The notes: a model not told the origin generated them from the letters alone. A DNA stretch of 64,000 bases from Pseudomonas saponiphila (GCF_900105185.1 NZ_FNTJ01000002.1:1240001-1304000), one strand, 5' to 3'; positions 1-11,852 are shown, counted from the first letter of the stretch. Made by a program: numbers and translations.

Positions 1-2087
<2,087 letters not shown>

Positions 2088-2091
<4 letters not shown>

Positions 2092-2759
2092 TGGTCCTCC
2101 AGGATCAGCACCACCAGGTCTTTCGGGCCGTGGGCGCCGTAAGCCAGGACTTGTTCGATATCAGCGGTCTTCGACGGGCCGGATACCAGCAGCGCGTTGG
2201 TCGGCATGCCGGCGGCCCAGTTCATCTGTTGCTGCACCTGATAGAAGTTGTCGCGGATCTCACTGGCCTTGAGCAGGGCGAAATGCACCGGCGGCACCAG
2301 GCTCATCAGCCGCGGTTCTTCCCGGGTCGGCCAGAGGATCAGGCTGCCGGTGGCGGCGATCGCGCCCAGGGTGCCGGTGAGGCTGGCCGGGGTGTCGTTG
2401 AACAGCTCGGCTTTCCACTCTTCCACCGGCCGGTCGTAGGCCTTGAGCGCCGGCAGTTGCGGGTGCTCGGCCCAGTGCTGGGTGACCCGCTGGCCGTGGG
2501 GCGTGCCGGGGGCGATCAGCAGGCTGGGCAATTGGCGCTCCTGCAGCAGGCGGGCCAGCAGCTCAGGCCAGCCTGCGGCAGTGCTCAGGTGGATTTCGGT
2601 GTGCACCGCTTCCATCTGTTTGCGCAGCTGCGGGATGCGTTGTTCGGCGCTGTAGGTGTAAGGCTCGGTGACCAGCGTTTCGTCGAAGTTATCCACAATG
2701 GGCGTGGTGCCGGCGAGGCTGTTGCGCAGCTTGGCGAGGATCTTGTGTTTGGCGCTCAT
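2088..2759 (-). CDS. lutC: L-lactate utilization protein LutC (LldG)
   Basis: This 223-residue protein belongs to the LutC/YkgG (LUD domain) family, the third subunit of the LutABC L-lactate oxidase complex. It begins MSAKHKILAKLRNSLAG and ends in the typical LUD region, with VSGPSKTADIEQVLAYGAHGP followed closely by the C-terminus. Length matches the family. It sits between lutB (TGATG overlap, one base shared) and dld (ATGA overlap), so translation is probably coupled. It has no cysteine cluster of its own, as expected for this subunit. Confidence 0.9.
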
Positions 2760-4213
2760 CAGCGGTCTCCCTGCTTGTCCAGGTGCTCACGGGCCAGGTC
2801 ATGCAGCGACCGGGCGGCGGGTTTTGGCGCACTGTGGTTCTGCGTCCAGGGGCCGACCTTGCTCGGGGTGAGCGCCCGCAGGCGGGTGGCGGCCAGGGTG
2901 AACAGGCGGTACAGGGCTGGTGAGCTGTTGAGGCGGGCCCAGGCGTTCCAGATCAAACGCTCCTTGCGCGAGTACTTGCTGCCCTGGCCGCGCATCACTT
3001 GATGGGGGCTGTCCGGGGCCTTGACGTTCTCTTCCCGCAGGCGCCGCAGCAATGCCGGGATCGGGATCTTCACCGGGCAGACTTCGCCACAGGCACCGCA
3101 CAGCGATGAGGCGCTAGGGTGATCCGGGACCTTGGCCAGGCCGACCATGTGCGGGGTGATGATCTTGCCGATCGGTCCCGGGTAGACCTCGCCGTAGGTG
3201 TGGCCGCCGACCCGGGTGTAGACCGGGCAGTGGTTCATGCAGGCGCCGCAGCGGATGCAGTTCAGGGTTTGGCGCAGTTCACTGTCGGCAAAGGCCTGGC
3301 TGCGGCCATTATCCAGCAGCACCAGGTGCACTTCCTGGGGGCCGTCCAGCTCATGCGCTTTGCGCGGGCCGGAGATCATGTTGACGTAGGTGGTGATGGG
3401 CTGGCCCAGGGCCGAACGGGTCAGCAGCGACAGCAGCGGCACCACGTCGCGCAGGTTCTCGACGACTTTCTCGATCCCGGTGACGGCGATATGCACCGGC
3501 GGCACGGTGGTGGACATGCGCCCGTTGCCTTCGTTTTCCACCAGCAGCAGGGTGCCGGTTTCGGCCACGGCGAAGTTGACGCCGGAGACGCCGATATCGG
3601 CTTCGAAGAATTTCTGCCGCAAGACCTTGCGACCGATCTGAATGAGTTGGTCAACGTCCTTGGTGTACTCCACGCCGAGTTTGTCGTGGAACAAGGACGC
3701 GACCTGACCGGCATTCTTGTGGATCGCCGGCATAATGATGTGTGAAGGCTTCTCGTGGTCGAGCTGGACGATGAACTCGCCCATGTCCGACTCAAGGCAT
3801 TCAATGCCTTGTTCAGCGAGGACATGGTTCATTTCCATCTCTTCGCTGACCATCGATTTGCCCTTGATCACTTGCCGCGCCTCGTGAGCGCGGATGATCG
3901 AGAGGACGATGCCATTGGCTTCGTCCACCGTTTCCGCCCAGTGCACAGTCACACCGTTGCGGGTCAGGTTCTGTTCCAGGCGCTCGAGCAGGTCGGGCAG
4001 CTTGGACAACGCCCGGGCGCGAATCGCGTTGCCCAGGGCGCGCAGGTGTTCTCTTTCGTGGGCATCGCTGAACGAGGCCGCACGCTTGGCCATGAGTGAA
4101 TCCATGGCACTGCGAAAGTTGTTTCGCAGTTGCTTGTCACCCAGGGCTTGGTGGGCCCGGGTGCGAAAATCGTCCGCCACCGTGGTGGTCGGAATCAGCT
4201 CGGGGGTGCTCAT
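2759..4213 (-). CDS. lutB: L-lactate utilization iron-sulfur protein LutB (LldF)
   Basis: This 484-residue iron-sulfur subunit belongs to the LutABC complex, which oxidises L-lactate to pyruvate. A LUD domain fills roughly residues 60-300. Two ferredoxin-like clusters follow, CIRCGACMNHCPVY and CGACGEVCPVKIPI, and then the LutB C-terminal domain. I start at MSTPELIPTT (ATG 4213) because it overlaps the lutA stop as ATGA. The open frame continues 74 codons further upstream, but that part lies inside lutA. Together with lutA and lutC it replaces the flavin enzyme LldD, which is absent here. Confidence 0.92.
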   Translation of the reverse strand: MSTPELIPTTTVADDFRTRAHQALGDKQLRNNFRSAMDSLMAKRAASFSDAHEREHLRALGNAIRARALSKLPDLLERLEQNLTRNGVTVHWAETVDEANGIVLSIIRAHEARQVIKGKSMVSEEMEMNHVLAEQGIECLESDMGEFIVQLDHEKPSHIIMPAIHKNAGQVASLFHDKLGVEYTKDVDQLIQIGRKVLRQKFFEADIGVSGVNFAVAETGTLLLVENEGNGRMSTTVPPVHIAVTGIEKVVENLRDVVPLLSLLTRSALGQPITTYVNMISGPRKAHELDGPQEVHLVLLDNGRSQAFADSELRQTLNCIRCGACMNHCPVYTRVGGHTYGEVYPGPIGKIITPHMVGLAKVPDHPSASSLCGACGEVCPVKIPIPALLRRLREENVKAPDSPHQVMRGQGSKYSRKERLIWNAWARLNSSPALYRLFTLAATRLRALTPSKVGPWTQNHSAPKPAARSLHDLAREHLDKQGDR

Positions 4214-5034
4214 CGCGCACCTCCGGTACGTTGCCAGAGGAAGCTCGCCAGGTGCTGGCCGCGCAAGGCCTCTTGCTGCTTTTCCAGGGCGCCGTTGATG
4301 TTCATCAGGCAGCCGCAGTCGGCACTCAGTACCTGGTGCGCGCCGGATTCCTTCAGCGCGCGGGTCTTGTCCGCGACCATGGCGCCGGAGATGTCCGGCA
4401 TTCGGACGCTGAAAGTCCCGCCAAAGCCACAGCATTCGCTTTCGTGGCTGTGTTCTACCCGTTCCACATTGCTCAGCTGTGACAGCAACTCACGGCCGTG
4501 CAGGTGGGTGTTCATTTCCCGGCGGGCCGAGCAGGAGGTGTGCAGCGCCACCTTGACCGGCGCACCGCTGTCCTTGAGTTGCACCTTGCACACGTGCAGC
4601 AGGAACTCGGCCAGTTCAAAGGTGCGGGCGGCCAGCGCCTGCACCTGTTTCAGGGTTTCGGGCTCGTCCTTGAACAAGTCCGCGTAGTGCTCGCGGATCA
4701 TGCCCGCGCAGGAGCCTGACGGCACCACCACCGGATAGTCGCCGGCAAACAGCGCCAGTTGCGAGCGGGCCACGGTGCGCGCCTGCTCGGTGTACCCCGA
4801 GGTGTAGGCCGGTTGTCCGCAGCAGCTTTGCCCTTGCGGGTAGTCCACGCGAATGCCTTCGCGCTCCAGCAGGTGAATCGCATCCATCCCGGCTTCGGGA
4901 TAGAACAGGTCGACCACACAGGTGCCGAACAGGTAGACCCGCGCAGGTTTCGCGCTGGGGTACTGCCGGGGTTCGGCCAGCGGCGGTGCGACGCGGGTCG
5001 CATTGGGCACGGCGTTGTAGAAAAGCTCGCTCAT
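4210..5034 (-). CDS. lutA: L-lactate utilization protein LutA (LldE), cysteine-rich domain subunit
   Basis: This 274-residue subunit has two cysteine-rich CCG domains, seen as SCCGQPAYTSG near residue 90 and ECCGFGGTFSV near residue 200, plus a CGCLMN segment. Such domains bind iron-sulfur clusters in LutA and in heterodisulfide reductase-like proteins. It begins MSELFYNAVPNATRV, with about 25 extra residues before the conserved VYLFGTCVVDLFYPEAG core. It is the first lut gene after lldP (141-bp gap) and overlaps lutB by four bases. The operon order is lldP-lutA-lutB-lutC-dld. Confidence 0.92.
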   Translation of the reverse strand: MSELFYNAVPNATRVAPPLAEPRQYPSAKPARVYLFGTCVVDLFYPEAGMDAIHLLEREGIRVDYPQGQSCCGQPAYTSGYTEQARTVARSQLALFAGDYPVVVPSGSCAGMIREHYADLFKDEPETLKQVQALAARTFELAEFLLHVCKVQLKDSGAPVKVALHTSCSARREMNTHLHGRELLSQLSNVERVEHSHESECCGFGGTFSVRMPDISGAMVADKTRALKESGAHQVLSADCGCLMNINGALEKQQEALRGQHLASFLWQRTGGAR

Positions 5035-5175
5035 CAGGCGTGTCTCCGGGTGGTCCCGGTTATTCGTCCGTTGCGGCGGCTGAAAGATAAACCAGCAAGC
5101 TTTCAGCAGCCTTGCAGACCGGGTGGTGAATGCGGACGCCGCGGGTCAGGGCGGCGTCGGTTCTTTCGGTGTCGC

Positions 5176-6870
5176 TTAGTGCACCAGCATGCCGGTGAAC
5201 CAGTAGGCCTGGGCCAGGGTGATCAGGCCGACAATAGTGGCAAAGAACAGGCTGTGCTTGAGGGTGAAGCGGAACAGGTCCGATTCCTTGCCCACCAGGC
5301 CGGTGGCGGCGCAGGCCACGGCGATCGATTGTGGCGAGATCATCTTGCCGGTCACGCCGCCGCTGGTGTTGGCCGCCACCAGCAGGGTGTCATTGACCCC
5401 GATCTGGTGCGCGGTGGTGGCCTGCAGCGAGCTGAACAGGGCGTTGGACGAGGTATCAGAACCTGTGAGGAACACCCCGAGCCAGCCCAGGAACGGCGAG
5501 AAGAACGGGAATGCCGCACCGGTGGCCGCCAGGACCAGGGCCATGGTCGAGGACATGCCCGAGTAGTTGGTGACGAAGGCGAACGCCAGCACCATGCCGA
5601 TGGACAGGATCGGCCAGCGCAGTTCGTAGAAGGTTTCTTTTAAAGTGGTCAGACCAGTTTTGACGTCGATCTTCAGCACCAGCATGGAGATCAGCGCGGA
5701 GAAGAAGATCGCCGTGCCGGTGGCGGAGATCGGGTCGAGCTTGAACACCGCCGGAATGGCGGTCGGCGTGGTCACGATCGGCGCCATCTTGATCACCAGC
5801 TGATCCAGGTGCGGGATGGCGAAGTTGAATACCCAGCCGTACATCGAGCCGCCGGCGGCGAACATCGCCTTGAAGGGCTTGAGGGTCCAGATGGTCACCA
5901 GCACGGTGAGAATCAGGAACGGCGACCAGGCCTTGAAGATTTGCCCCAGGCTGTAGGGCGAAGCGACGGTGCTGCGGGGCTGACCGAAGCCGCCGGCGCT
6001 GGCGGTCACGGCCGCGCTGGAGGTGGCACCGGCGATCTGCGCGCCAGCAGTGCGCTTGGGCTGCCAGATCTTCAGGAACAGGGTCAGGGAGATCAGGCTG
6101 GCCAGGGCCGAGGTGATGTCCGGCAGTTCCGGGCCGATGAAGTTCGAGGTGAAGTACTGGGTCACGGCAAAGCTCAGGCCGGCGACCAGGGCGGCGGGCC
6201 AGGTTTCCTTGACGCCGCGCAGGCCGTCCATCATGAACACCAGCCAGAACGGCACGAACAGCGACAGCAGCGGCAGTTGGCGGCCGGTCATGGCGCCGAT
6301 CTTGAAGGCGTCGATGCCGGTCACCTGGCCGGCGACGATGATCGGAATCCCCAGGGCGCCGAAGGCCACGGGCGCGGTGTTGGCGATCAGGCACAGGCCG
6401 GCGGCGTACAGCGGGTTGAAGCCCAGGCCCACCAGCAGGGCGGCGGTGATTGCCACGGGTGCGCCGAAGCCGGCCGCGCCTTCGAGGAAGGCGCCGAAGC
6501 AGAAGCCGATCAGCAGCACCTGCAGGCGCTGGTCGTCGGTGATCGACAGCACCGAGCTGCGGATGATTTCAAACTGGCCGCTCTTCACGGTCAGCTTGTA
6601 GAGGAACACGGCGGCGACAATGATCCAGGCGATGGGCCACAGACCGTAGGCAAATCCATAGCCAGCGGCAGCGAAGGCCATGTCGGCGGGCATCTTGAAG
6701 GCGAAGATCGCCACCAGGATCGACAAGGCCAGGGTGATACTCCCGGCGACGTGTCCTTTGAGACGGAACACGGCCAGAGCCAGGAAGAAGAACACGATCG
6801 GGATAACGGCGGCGAGGGCGGACAGGCCGAGGCTGCCAAGCGGGCTATAGAGCTGTTGCCAGGTTTGCAT
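5176..6870 (-). CDS. lldP: L-lactate permease
   Basis: This 564-residue inner-membrane transporter of the LctP family carries lactate, and often glycolate, with protons. The sequence is a run of hydrophobic segments, starting with [14 protein letters not shown] and ending in [17 protein letters not shown]. It contains the conserved loop [17 protein letters not shown] near residue 130 and the SDTSSNALF motif near residue 470. Length fits the family (about 550 residues). It heads the lactate operon, and a GntR-type operator lies about 50 bp upstream of its start. Confidence 0.93.
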   Translation of the reverse strand: MQTWQQLYSPLGSLGLSALAAVIPIVFFFLALAVFRLKGHVAGSITLALSILVAIFAFKMPADMAFAAAGYGFAYGLWPIAWIIVAAVFLYKLTVKSGQFEIIRSSVLSITDDQRLQVLLIGFCFGAFLEGAAGFGAPVAITAALLVGLGFNPLYAAGLCLIANTAPVAFGALGIPIIVAGQVTGIDAFKIGAMTGRQLPLLSLFVPFWLVFMMDGLRGVKETWPAALVAGLSFAVTQYFTSNFIGPELPDITSALASLISLTLFLKIWQPKRTAGAQIAGATSSAAVTASAGGFGQPRSTVASPYSLGQIFKAWSPFLILTVLVTIWTLKPFKAMFAAGGSMYGWVFNFAIPHLDQLVIKMAPIVTTPTAIPAVFKLDPISATGTAIFFSALISMLVLKIDVKTGLTTLKETFYELRWPILSIGMVLAFAFVTNYSGMSSTMALVLAATGAAFPFFSPFLGWLGVFLTGSDTSSNALFSSLQATTAHQIGVNDTLLVAANTSGGVTGKMISPQSIAVACAATGLVGKESDLFRFTLKHSLFFATIVGLITLAQAYWFTGMLVH

Positions 6871-6921
6871 AATGGGGTGGCCCCTAATTGTTGTTGGTCA
6901 GGCACTGCTAGCGTCTTGGTT

Positions 6922-6938
6922 AATTGGTAAGACCAATT
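6922..6938. promoter_or_regulatory. GntR/FadR-type operator (probable LldR site)
   Basis: A perfect inverted repeat, AATTGGT-AAG-ACCAATT, lies in the lldP/lldR divergent gap. It matches the FadR-subfamily operator pattern TNGTNNNACNA. It is 51 bp upstream of the lldP start and 193 bp upstream of lldR, so it probably mediates lactate-responsive repression of lldP-lutABC-dld. Binding by the neighbouring regulator is inferred. Confidence 0.75.
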
Positions 6939-7131
6939 TACAATCGCTGTTGGCTAGGGTAAAAGCCTTGTGCACGGTGTGTCAATTTGCCGCCCTGAAA
7001 CTTTTGTCGAATGCGCTATATGGCGGCCATCTGATGGGTACAAATGGCTGCGTTCTGCCAGGTGTTGGCACGCTGTGAATAGGCCAGAATAGAGCCCCCC
7101 GGCGAAGGGTCGGGAGGGTGGAGAGTGAGTT

Positions 7132-7899
7132 ATGGGGTTTGATCAGATACGCCAGCGCCGTTTGTCCGACGATATTGTCGAGCGCCTGGAAGGGATGATT
7201 CTCGAAGGCACCTTGAAGGCCGGTGAGCGGCTGCCGGCCGAGCGTGCACTGGCGGAGCAGTTTGGTGTGTCCCGCCCATCACTGCGCGAGGCGATCCAGA
7301 AGCTCACGGCCAAGGGCTTGCTGATCAGCCGTCAGGGCGGTGGCAACTATGTGGTGGAATCGCTGGGCTCGACCTTCAGCGACCCGCTGCTGCACCTGCT
7401 GGAAAACAACACGGATGCTCAGCGCGACCTGCTGGAATTTCGCCACACCCTGGAAGCGTCCTGCGCTTATTACGCGGCGTTGCGGGCGACGGCGGTGGAT
7501 CGCGAGCGGCTGACTCAAGCCTTCGAGGAGCTGCAGGATTGCTACTCCCGGGCCGATGATGTCAGCCGTACCGAGGAAGGCGCGGCCGATGCCAAGTTCC
7601 ACCTGGCGATTGCCGAGGCCAGCCATAACGCGGTGTTGCTGCACACCATTCGCGGCTTGTTCGACCTGCTCAAGCGCAACGTGGTGACCAACATCGGTGG
7701 CATGTACAAACAGCGCACGGAAACCCGCGACATGCTGATCAGTCAGCATCGCGACCTGTACCTGGCGATTATCGAAGGGCGTGCCGAAGAGGCGCGGGAA
7801 ATTTCCAGCCGGCACATTCTCTATGTGCAGGAAGTGCTCGAGGAAGTGCGTCAGGAAGTGCAGCGAGTGGCCCGGGCCGAACGACGCAAGGGCATGTAA
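7132..7899 (+). CDS. lldR: FadR-family transcriptional regulator of lactate genes
   Basis: This 255-residue GntR-superfamily protein has an N-terminal winged helix (residues 8-75, with PAERALAEQFGVSRPSLREA) and a C-terminal FCD ligand-binding domain with the usual acidic and histidine residues (EFRHTLEASCAYYAALRA, DAKFHLAIAEASHNAVL, SQHRDLYLAI). In LldR/PdhR relatives the FCD domain binds a small carboxylate. Divergent orientation from lldP and the palindrome between them make it the likely lactate-responsive repressor. A PdhR or GlcC-like role cannot be ruled out from the family alone. Confidence 0.88.
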   Translation: MGFDQIRQRRLSDDIVERLEGMILEGTLKAGERLPAERALAEQFGVSRPSLREAIQKLTAKGLLISRQGGGNYVVESLGSTFSDPLLHLLENNTDAQRDLLEFRHTLEASCAYYAALRATAVDRERLTQAFEELQDCYSRADDVSRTEEGAADAKFHLAIAEASHNAVLLHTIRGLFDLLKRNVVTNIGGMYKQRTETRDMLISQHRDLYLAIIEGRAEEAREISSRHILYVQEVLEEVRQEVQRVARAERRKGM

Positions 7900-7906
7900 T
7901 GCAAAT

Positions 7907-7957
7907 CGCCGGCAAGCCGGCTCCTACCTGGGTGTTGTAGGAGCCGGCTTGCCGGCG
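7907..7957. repeat. REP-type palindrome between convergent lldR and smpB
   Basis: Two perfectly complementary 21-base arms (7907-7927 and 7937-7957) surround a 9-base loop. The arm contains GTAGGAGCCGGCTTGCCGGC, which is the form of Pseudomonas repetitive extragenic palindromes. It lies between the convergent lldR and smpB ends, so it may also act as a transcription terminator or protect mRNA 3' ends. Confidence 0.85.
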
Positions 7958-7980
7958 AAAGCGACTTCAAGGCAGGAAGA

Positions 7981-8463
7981 TTAGTCTTCCTTGCCCTTGG
8001 TCCGCACCGCACGCTGCAATTCACGATCGGAATCGCGCTCGCGTTCGGTATGACGCTTGTCGTATTCCTTCTTGCCCTTGCCCAGTGCAATTTCACACTT
8101 GACCAGGTGCTTGCTCCAGTAGAGCGAAAGGCAGACGCAGGCGTAACCCTTCTGCTGCACAGCGGCGAACAGCTTCTCCAGCTCGCGCTGGTTGAGCAGC
8201 AGCTTGCGCGTGCGGGTCGGGTCGGCAATGACGTGGGTGCTGGCGGTGGTCAGCGGGGTGAAATGGCTGCCGAACAGCCAGGCCTCGCCATCCTTGAGCA
8301 GCACGTAGCTGTCCACCAGTTGCGCCTTGCCCGCCCGCAGACTCTTTACTTCCCAGCCGGCCAGGACCAGTCCAGCCTCGAACCGATGTTCGATGAAGTA
8401 ATCGTGACGCGCCTTTTTGTTTTGCGCGATGGTCCCTGTTGGGTGTTTCTTCTGTTTAGCCAT
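7981..8463 (-). CDS. smpB: SsrA-binding protein SmpB
   Basis: This 160-residue protein binds tmRNA and is required for trans-translation, which rescues stalled ribosomes. It begins [31 protein letters not shown] and carries the conserved [19 protein letters not shown] and [12 protein letters not shown] segments. The basic C-terminal tail ([20 protein letters not shown]) is the part that folds into the mRNA channel of the ribosome. Length is typical. It is a single gene; no ssrA gene was seen in the window. Confidence 0.97.
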   Translation of the reverse strand: MAKQKKHPTGTIAQNKKARHDYFIEHRFEAGLVLAGWEVKSLRAGKAQLVDSYVLLKDGEAWLFGSHFTPLTTASTHVIADPTRTRKLLLNQRELEKLFAAVQQKGYACVCLSLYWSKHLVKCEIALGKGKKEYDKRHTERERDSDRELQRAVRTKGKED

Positions 8464-8580
8464 AGGGGCGGCATTATAGGGAGTTGCGCGCGCCTCGGCT
8501 ACGGTGACGCAGCGTGCTTGAGCAGGTTGATTGAATCCCGGACAATGCGCGCTCTTTTTTTTCGGTTGGGCGCGTTAACG

Positions 8581-9984
8581 ATGTCGACAGACAGGGTCTC
8601 TGTCCACGGCGGCTGGGCAAGCCGCTGGGTCTTTATACTCGCTGCAACTGGTTCGGCCGTGGGCCTGGGGAGCATCTGGAAATTCCCCTACATGGTCGGC
8701 GTCTATGGTGGTGGTGCCTTTGTCCTGGTGTTTCTGGCGTGCATTGCGCTGATCGGGTTGCCGGTGATGCTGGCGGAAACCCTGATTGGCCGCCGCGCCC
8801 GTCAAAGCCCGGCGAATGCCCTGAAGGTGCTGGCCCTGGAGGCTGGGCATTCGGCCAGGTGGTCTTGGGGCGCTTTCGCCGGAATGATTACGGCGCTGCT
8901 GATTCTTTCCTTTTATAGCGTGGTGGGTGGTTGGTCCCTGGACTACATCATCGACATGGGGCGAGGGGATTTCCAAGGTGTGACGGCGGGCCAGGTCGGG
9001 GCGTATTTCTCTGCCGTGACGTCCGACCCTTGGCGCCTGACCTTCTGGCACACGCTGTTCATGCTGCTATCGGCCTGGGTGATTGCCAAGGGGGTAGTGG
9101 CGGGGCTGGAGCGCAGTTTGCGGGTCATGATGCCGCTGCTGTTCGTGATGTTGCTGGTGCTGCTGGGTTACAGCATGACCACCGGGCACTTCATGCAGGG
9201 CCTGCATTTCATGTTCGACTTCAGCCTGGACCGACTACTGGATGGGCTGTTGCCGGCCATGGGGCATGCGTTCTTTTCCCTCAGTGTTGGTGTCGGCTCG
9301 ATCATGATCTACGGCGCCTATATGCCGAAGCATTCGTCGCTGTCCGGCACTGTGGTGGGGGTGGCGCTGCTGGACACCTTTGTTTCCCTGGTGGCGGGAA
9401 TGGCCTTGTTCCCCATTGTGTTCGCTGCCGGGCTGAACCCCAGTGAGGGGCCAGGCTTGATGTTCATCAGCTTGCCGTTCGCCTTCGGCAATGTGGCGTT
9501 CGGCCAGCTTATGGGCGTAGTGTTCTTTATCCTGGTGGCGATTGCTGCTTGGAGCTCGGCCATTTCCTTGTTGGAACCGATGGTGGCTTATCTCGTCGAG
9601 AGGACTAAAATCCGCCGCGGCTGGGTGACATTCTGGCTGGCGTTCAGCTGCTGGTTCGTGGGATTGGGGACGGTGTTCTCCTTCAATATCTGGCAGCAGG
9701 CCAAGTTTTTCGTGAACGAAGGCGGCGTTTTTCATCTCTATCGATGGGGCGCGGCCGGCGGTCTGGATTTCTTTGGTGTGATCGACTTTTTCACCTCGCG
9801 GATCATGTTGCCTCTTGGCGGTTTGTGCTTCGTGGTGTTTGCAGGTTGGGTGATGGGCCGTGAGGCTGTTCGTGATGAGTTGTCGTTGCGCAGTCCGTTG
9901 TTGTTCACCTTGGCCTTGTTTTTGATGCGCTATGTGGCGCCCGTCGGCATTCTTGTGGTGTTTGCCGCCCAGTTGTGGAAATGA
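8581..9984 (+). CDS. Sodium-dependent transporter, neurotransmitter:sodium symporter family
   Basis: This 467-residue membrane protein of the SNF/LeuT fold imports an unidentified substrate, probably an amino acid, with sodium. The first transmembrane segment has the hallmark GSAVGLGSIWKFPYMVGVYG, where sodium and substrate are bound through the broken helix. About 11 hydrophobic segments follow. I start at MSTDRVSVHGGWASRW (ATG 8581), the usual place just before the first helix. The frame is open much further upstream, but that region overlaps smpB on the other strand. Its stop is 7 bp before ratA. Confidence 0.9.
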   Translation: MSTDRVSVHGGWASRWVFILAATGSAVGLGSIWKFPYMVGVYGGGAFVLVFLACIALIGLPVMLAETLIGRRARQSPANALKVLALEAGHSARWSWGAFAGMITALLILSFYSVVGGWSLDYIIDMGRGDFQGVTAGQVGAYFSAVTSDPWRLTFWHTLFMLLSAWVIAKGVVAGLERSLRVMMPLLFVMLLVLLGYSMTTGHFMQGLHFMFDFSLDRLLDGLLPAMGHAFFSLSVGVGSIMIYGAYMPKHSSLSGTVVGVALLDTFVSLVAGMALFPIVFAAGLNPSEGPGLMFISLPFAFGNVAFGQLMGVVFFILVAIAAWSSAISLLEPMVAYLVERTKIRRGWVTFWLAFSCWFVGLGTVFSFNIWQQAKFFVNEGGVFHLYRWGAAGGLDFFGVIDFFTSRIMLPLGGLCFVVFAGWVMGREAVRDELSLRSPLLFTLALFLMRYVAPVGILVVFAAQLWK

Positions 9985-9991
9985 AGCTCAC

Positions 9992-10426
9992 ATGACGACC
10001 CATATTCAACGTTCGGCCCTTTTGCCTTATCCGGCGCAATTCCTTTATGACCTGGTCAATGATGTGGCCCGTTACCCGGAGTTTCTGCCCTGGTGTTCTT
10101 CGGCCGAGGTGCTGGAAAACAGCGAGGAGCGGATGCGTGCCAGTCTGGCGGTGGCCAAGGGCGGCATGAGTCAGCGTTTTGTGACCTGTAATAACCTGGT
10201 GCCGGGACAGTCGATCGAGATGAACCTGGAGGAGGGGCCGTTCAATCAATTACATGGTCTGTGGGTGTTCAAGCCGTTGGGAGAGAAGGCCTGCAAGATC
10301 AGTCTCGATCTGTCTTTCGATTATGCGGGGCCTTTGGTGCGGGCTACATTAGGACCGCTGTTCAACCAGGCGGCCAATACCCTGGTGGATGCATTCTGCC
10401 AGCGGGCCAAACAACTGCATGGCTGA
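9992..10426 (+). CDS. ratA: RatA-like START/COQ10 domain protein
   Basis: This 144-residue protein belongs to the polyketide cyclase/COQ10 (START-like) family. The E. coli member is described as RatA, which acts on 70S ribosome association, and mitochondrial relatives bind ubiquinone. It begins MTTHIQRSALLPYPAQFLYDLVNDVARYPEFLPWC and contains the typical SQRFVTCNNLVPGQSI strand. I prefer ATG 9992, 5 bp after the transporter stop, over an upstream in-frame start inside that gene. The next gene overlaps its end by 8 bp, the usual ratA-ratB pair. Confidence 0.88.
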   Translation: MTTHIQRSALLPYPAQFLYDLVNDVARYPEFLPWCSSAEVLENSEERMRASLAVAKGGMSQRFVTCNNLVPGQSIEMNLEEGPFNQLHGLWVFKPLGEKACKISLDLSFDYAGPLVRATLGPLFNQAANTLVDAFCQRAKQLHG

Positions 10427-10733
10427 GTCCCTGATCTCGGTCGAGGTGGTTTATGCCGCAGTCGATCGTCAGTTGCTGATCACTGTATGGGTGCCCCAGG
10501 GCTCGACGTTGCGCGGTGCGCTACTGGCTTCTTCCATAGGTGAGCATTTTGCCGAGTTGGATCTGGCGAACTGTCCAGTGGGTATCTTCGGCAAGCAGGT
10601 CATGAACCCTGAGCAGCAATTGGTTCAGGCCGGGGACCGAATCGAAATCTATCGTCCGCTGCTGGCGGACCCGAAAGAGGTTCGGCGTTTGCGTGCCGCC
10701 AAGGCCGCTCAGGCGCGTAAGCGCGGACAGTGA
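10419..10733 (+). CDS. RnfH/RatB family ubiquitin-like protein
   Basis: This 104-residue protein of the UPF0125/RnfH (RatB) family has a beta-grasp fold and no firmly established function. It begins MAESLISVEVVYAA and contains the conserved VGIFGKQVMNPEQQLVQAGDRIEIYRPL stretch, ending in a basic tail (RRLRAAKAAQARKRGQ). The ATG at 10419 lies within the last codons of ratA, which indicates translational coupling. A strong terminator follows 14 bp after the stop. Confidence 0.88.
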   Translation: MAESLISVEVVYAAVDRQLLITVWVPQGSTLRGALLASSIGEHFAELDLANCPVGIFGKQVMNPEQQLVQAGDRIEIYRPLLADPKEVRRLRAAKAAQARKRGQ

Positions 10734-10746
10734 ACCCTCAGGTAAT

Positions 10747-10774
10747 AAAAAGCCCGGGCATGCCCGGGCTTTTT
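10747..10774. terminator. Bidirectional intrinsic terminator between ratB and bamE
   Basis: The stem AGCCCGGGCA/TGCCCGGGCT is flanked by five A residues on one side and five T residues on the other, so it can stop transcription from both converging genes. Confidence 0.93.
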
Positions 10775-10787
10775 CATTCGCCACAAA

Positions 10788-11315
10788 TTATTGCGGAGAG
10801 GTATCCAGTGGTTCAGGAATAGGCACTGGTACGGTTTTGACGCCATCCACGTCTTTCTGGATCTGGTCCAGCAGCGAGCCCGGTTTGACCGGCTTCTCGG
10901 CTTTGGGCTTCTCGGCGTTCTCGGCAGGTGCGGTGACGGTGTTGCCGCTCTCTTTACCAAGCAGGGCTTCGTCGCGGCTCACGCCGGGCATGAAGTCGCC
11001 GGCCAAGCTGACCAGTTGGTCGTTGCCATTGAAGATCAGGCTGACGCGTTCCTGTTGGCGTTCACCGCCGCCAGGTTGCAGGCTGTAGAGATAATCCCAG
11101 CGATCGGCATGGAACGTGTCGGTCAACAGAGGGTTGCCCATGATAAACCTTACTTGCCGTCGGGTCATTCCCGGGCGCAACTGGTCTATCATGTCCTGCG
11201 TCACGACATTGCCCTGCTGGATGTCGATTTTGTAAACCCCGGGGAATGAACAACCGGCGAGTGCGAGCAGTCCCACGAATGTGAAACTGGTTAGCAAGAG
11301 CTTGGTGTTTTGCAT
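10788..11315 (-). CDS. bamE: Outer membrane assembly lipoprotein BamE (OmlA)
   Basis: This 175-residue lipoprotein belongs to the BAM complex, which inserts beta-barrel proteins in the outer membrane. The signal peptide ends in a lipobox (LLALAGC, Cys near residue 22). The conserved SmpA/OmlA domain follows, with [19 protein letters not shown] and the strand [13 protein letters not shown]. Compared with E. coli BamE it has an extended, Pro/Lys-rich C-terminal tail ([15 protein letters not shown]). It is divergent from fur, the known omlA-fur arrangement of pseudomonads. Confidence 0.93.
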   Translation of the reverse strand: MQNTKLLLTSFTFVGLLALAGCSFPGVYKIDIQQGNVVTQDMIDQLRPGMTRRQVRFIMGNPLLTDTFHADRWDYLYSLQPGGGERQQERVSLIFNGNDQLVSLAGDFMPGVSRDEALLGKESGNTVTAPAENAEKPKAEKPVKPGSLLDQIQKDVDGVKTVPVPIPEPLDTSPQ

Positions 11316-11413
11316 CGGTGGGCGACTTCCACTATCTTGGCTGGGACAACGTAAACCCCGATCATACCCGCATTAAGAGAAGCTGCGAAGCAGCATCGGC
11401 GAGAAAGCTGACC

Positions 11414-11818
11414 ATGGTTGAAAATAGCGAACTACGTAAAGCCGGCCTCAAAGTGACTCTGCCGCGAGTCAAAATTCTACAAATGCTCGATTCCACCGAG
11501 CAGCGGCACATGAGCGCTGAGGATGTCTACAAGGCGCTGATGGAAGCTGGCGAGGATGTGGGCCTGGCCACGGTTTACCGTGTACTGACTCAATTCGAAG
11601 CAGCCGGACTGGTGGTGCGCCACAATTTTGATGGCGGTCACGCTGTATTCGAGCTGGCGGATGGCGGTCACCACGACCATATGGTCAACGTGGAGTCTGG
11701 TGAAGTGATCGAATTCTTCGACGAGGAAATCGAAAAGCTTCAGAAGGCGATTGTCGAAAAGCACGGTTTCGAGTTGGTGGATCACAATCTTGTGCTGTAT
11801 GTGCGCAAGAAGAAGTAA
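11414..11818 (+). CDS. fur: Ferric uptake regulator Fur
   Basis: This 134-residue iron-responsive repressor has a winged-helix N-terminal half (LKVTLPRVKILQML through GLATVYRVLTQFEAAGLV). The metal-binding C-terminal half carries the His-rich segment GGHHDHMVNVESGEVIEF and the terminal HNLVLYVRKKK. It lacks the CxxC pairs of E. coli Fur, as Pseudomonas Fur does. I use ATG 11414 (MVENSELRKAG). An upstream in-frame extension runs into the divergent bamE promoter region. Confidence 0.97.
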   Translation: MVENSELRKAGLKVTLPRVKILQMLDSTEQRHMSAEDVYKALMEAGEDVGLATVYRVLTQFEAAGLVVRHNFDGGHAVFELADGGHHDHMVNVESGEVIEFFDEEIEKLQKAIVEKHGFELVDHNLVLYVRKKK

Positions 11819-11852
11819 GCCGCTCACGCGACTGGCATAGTCGTGAAACGAT

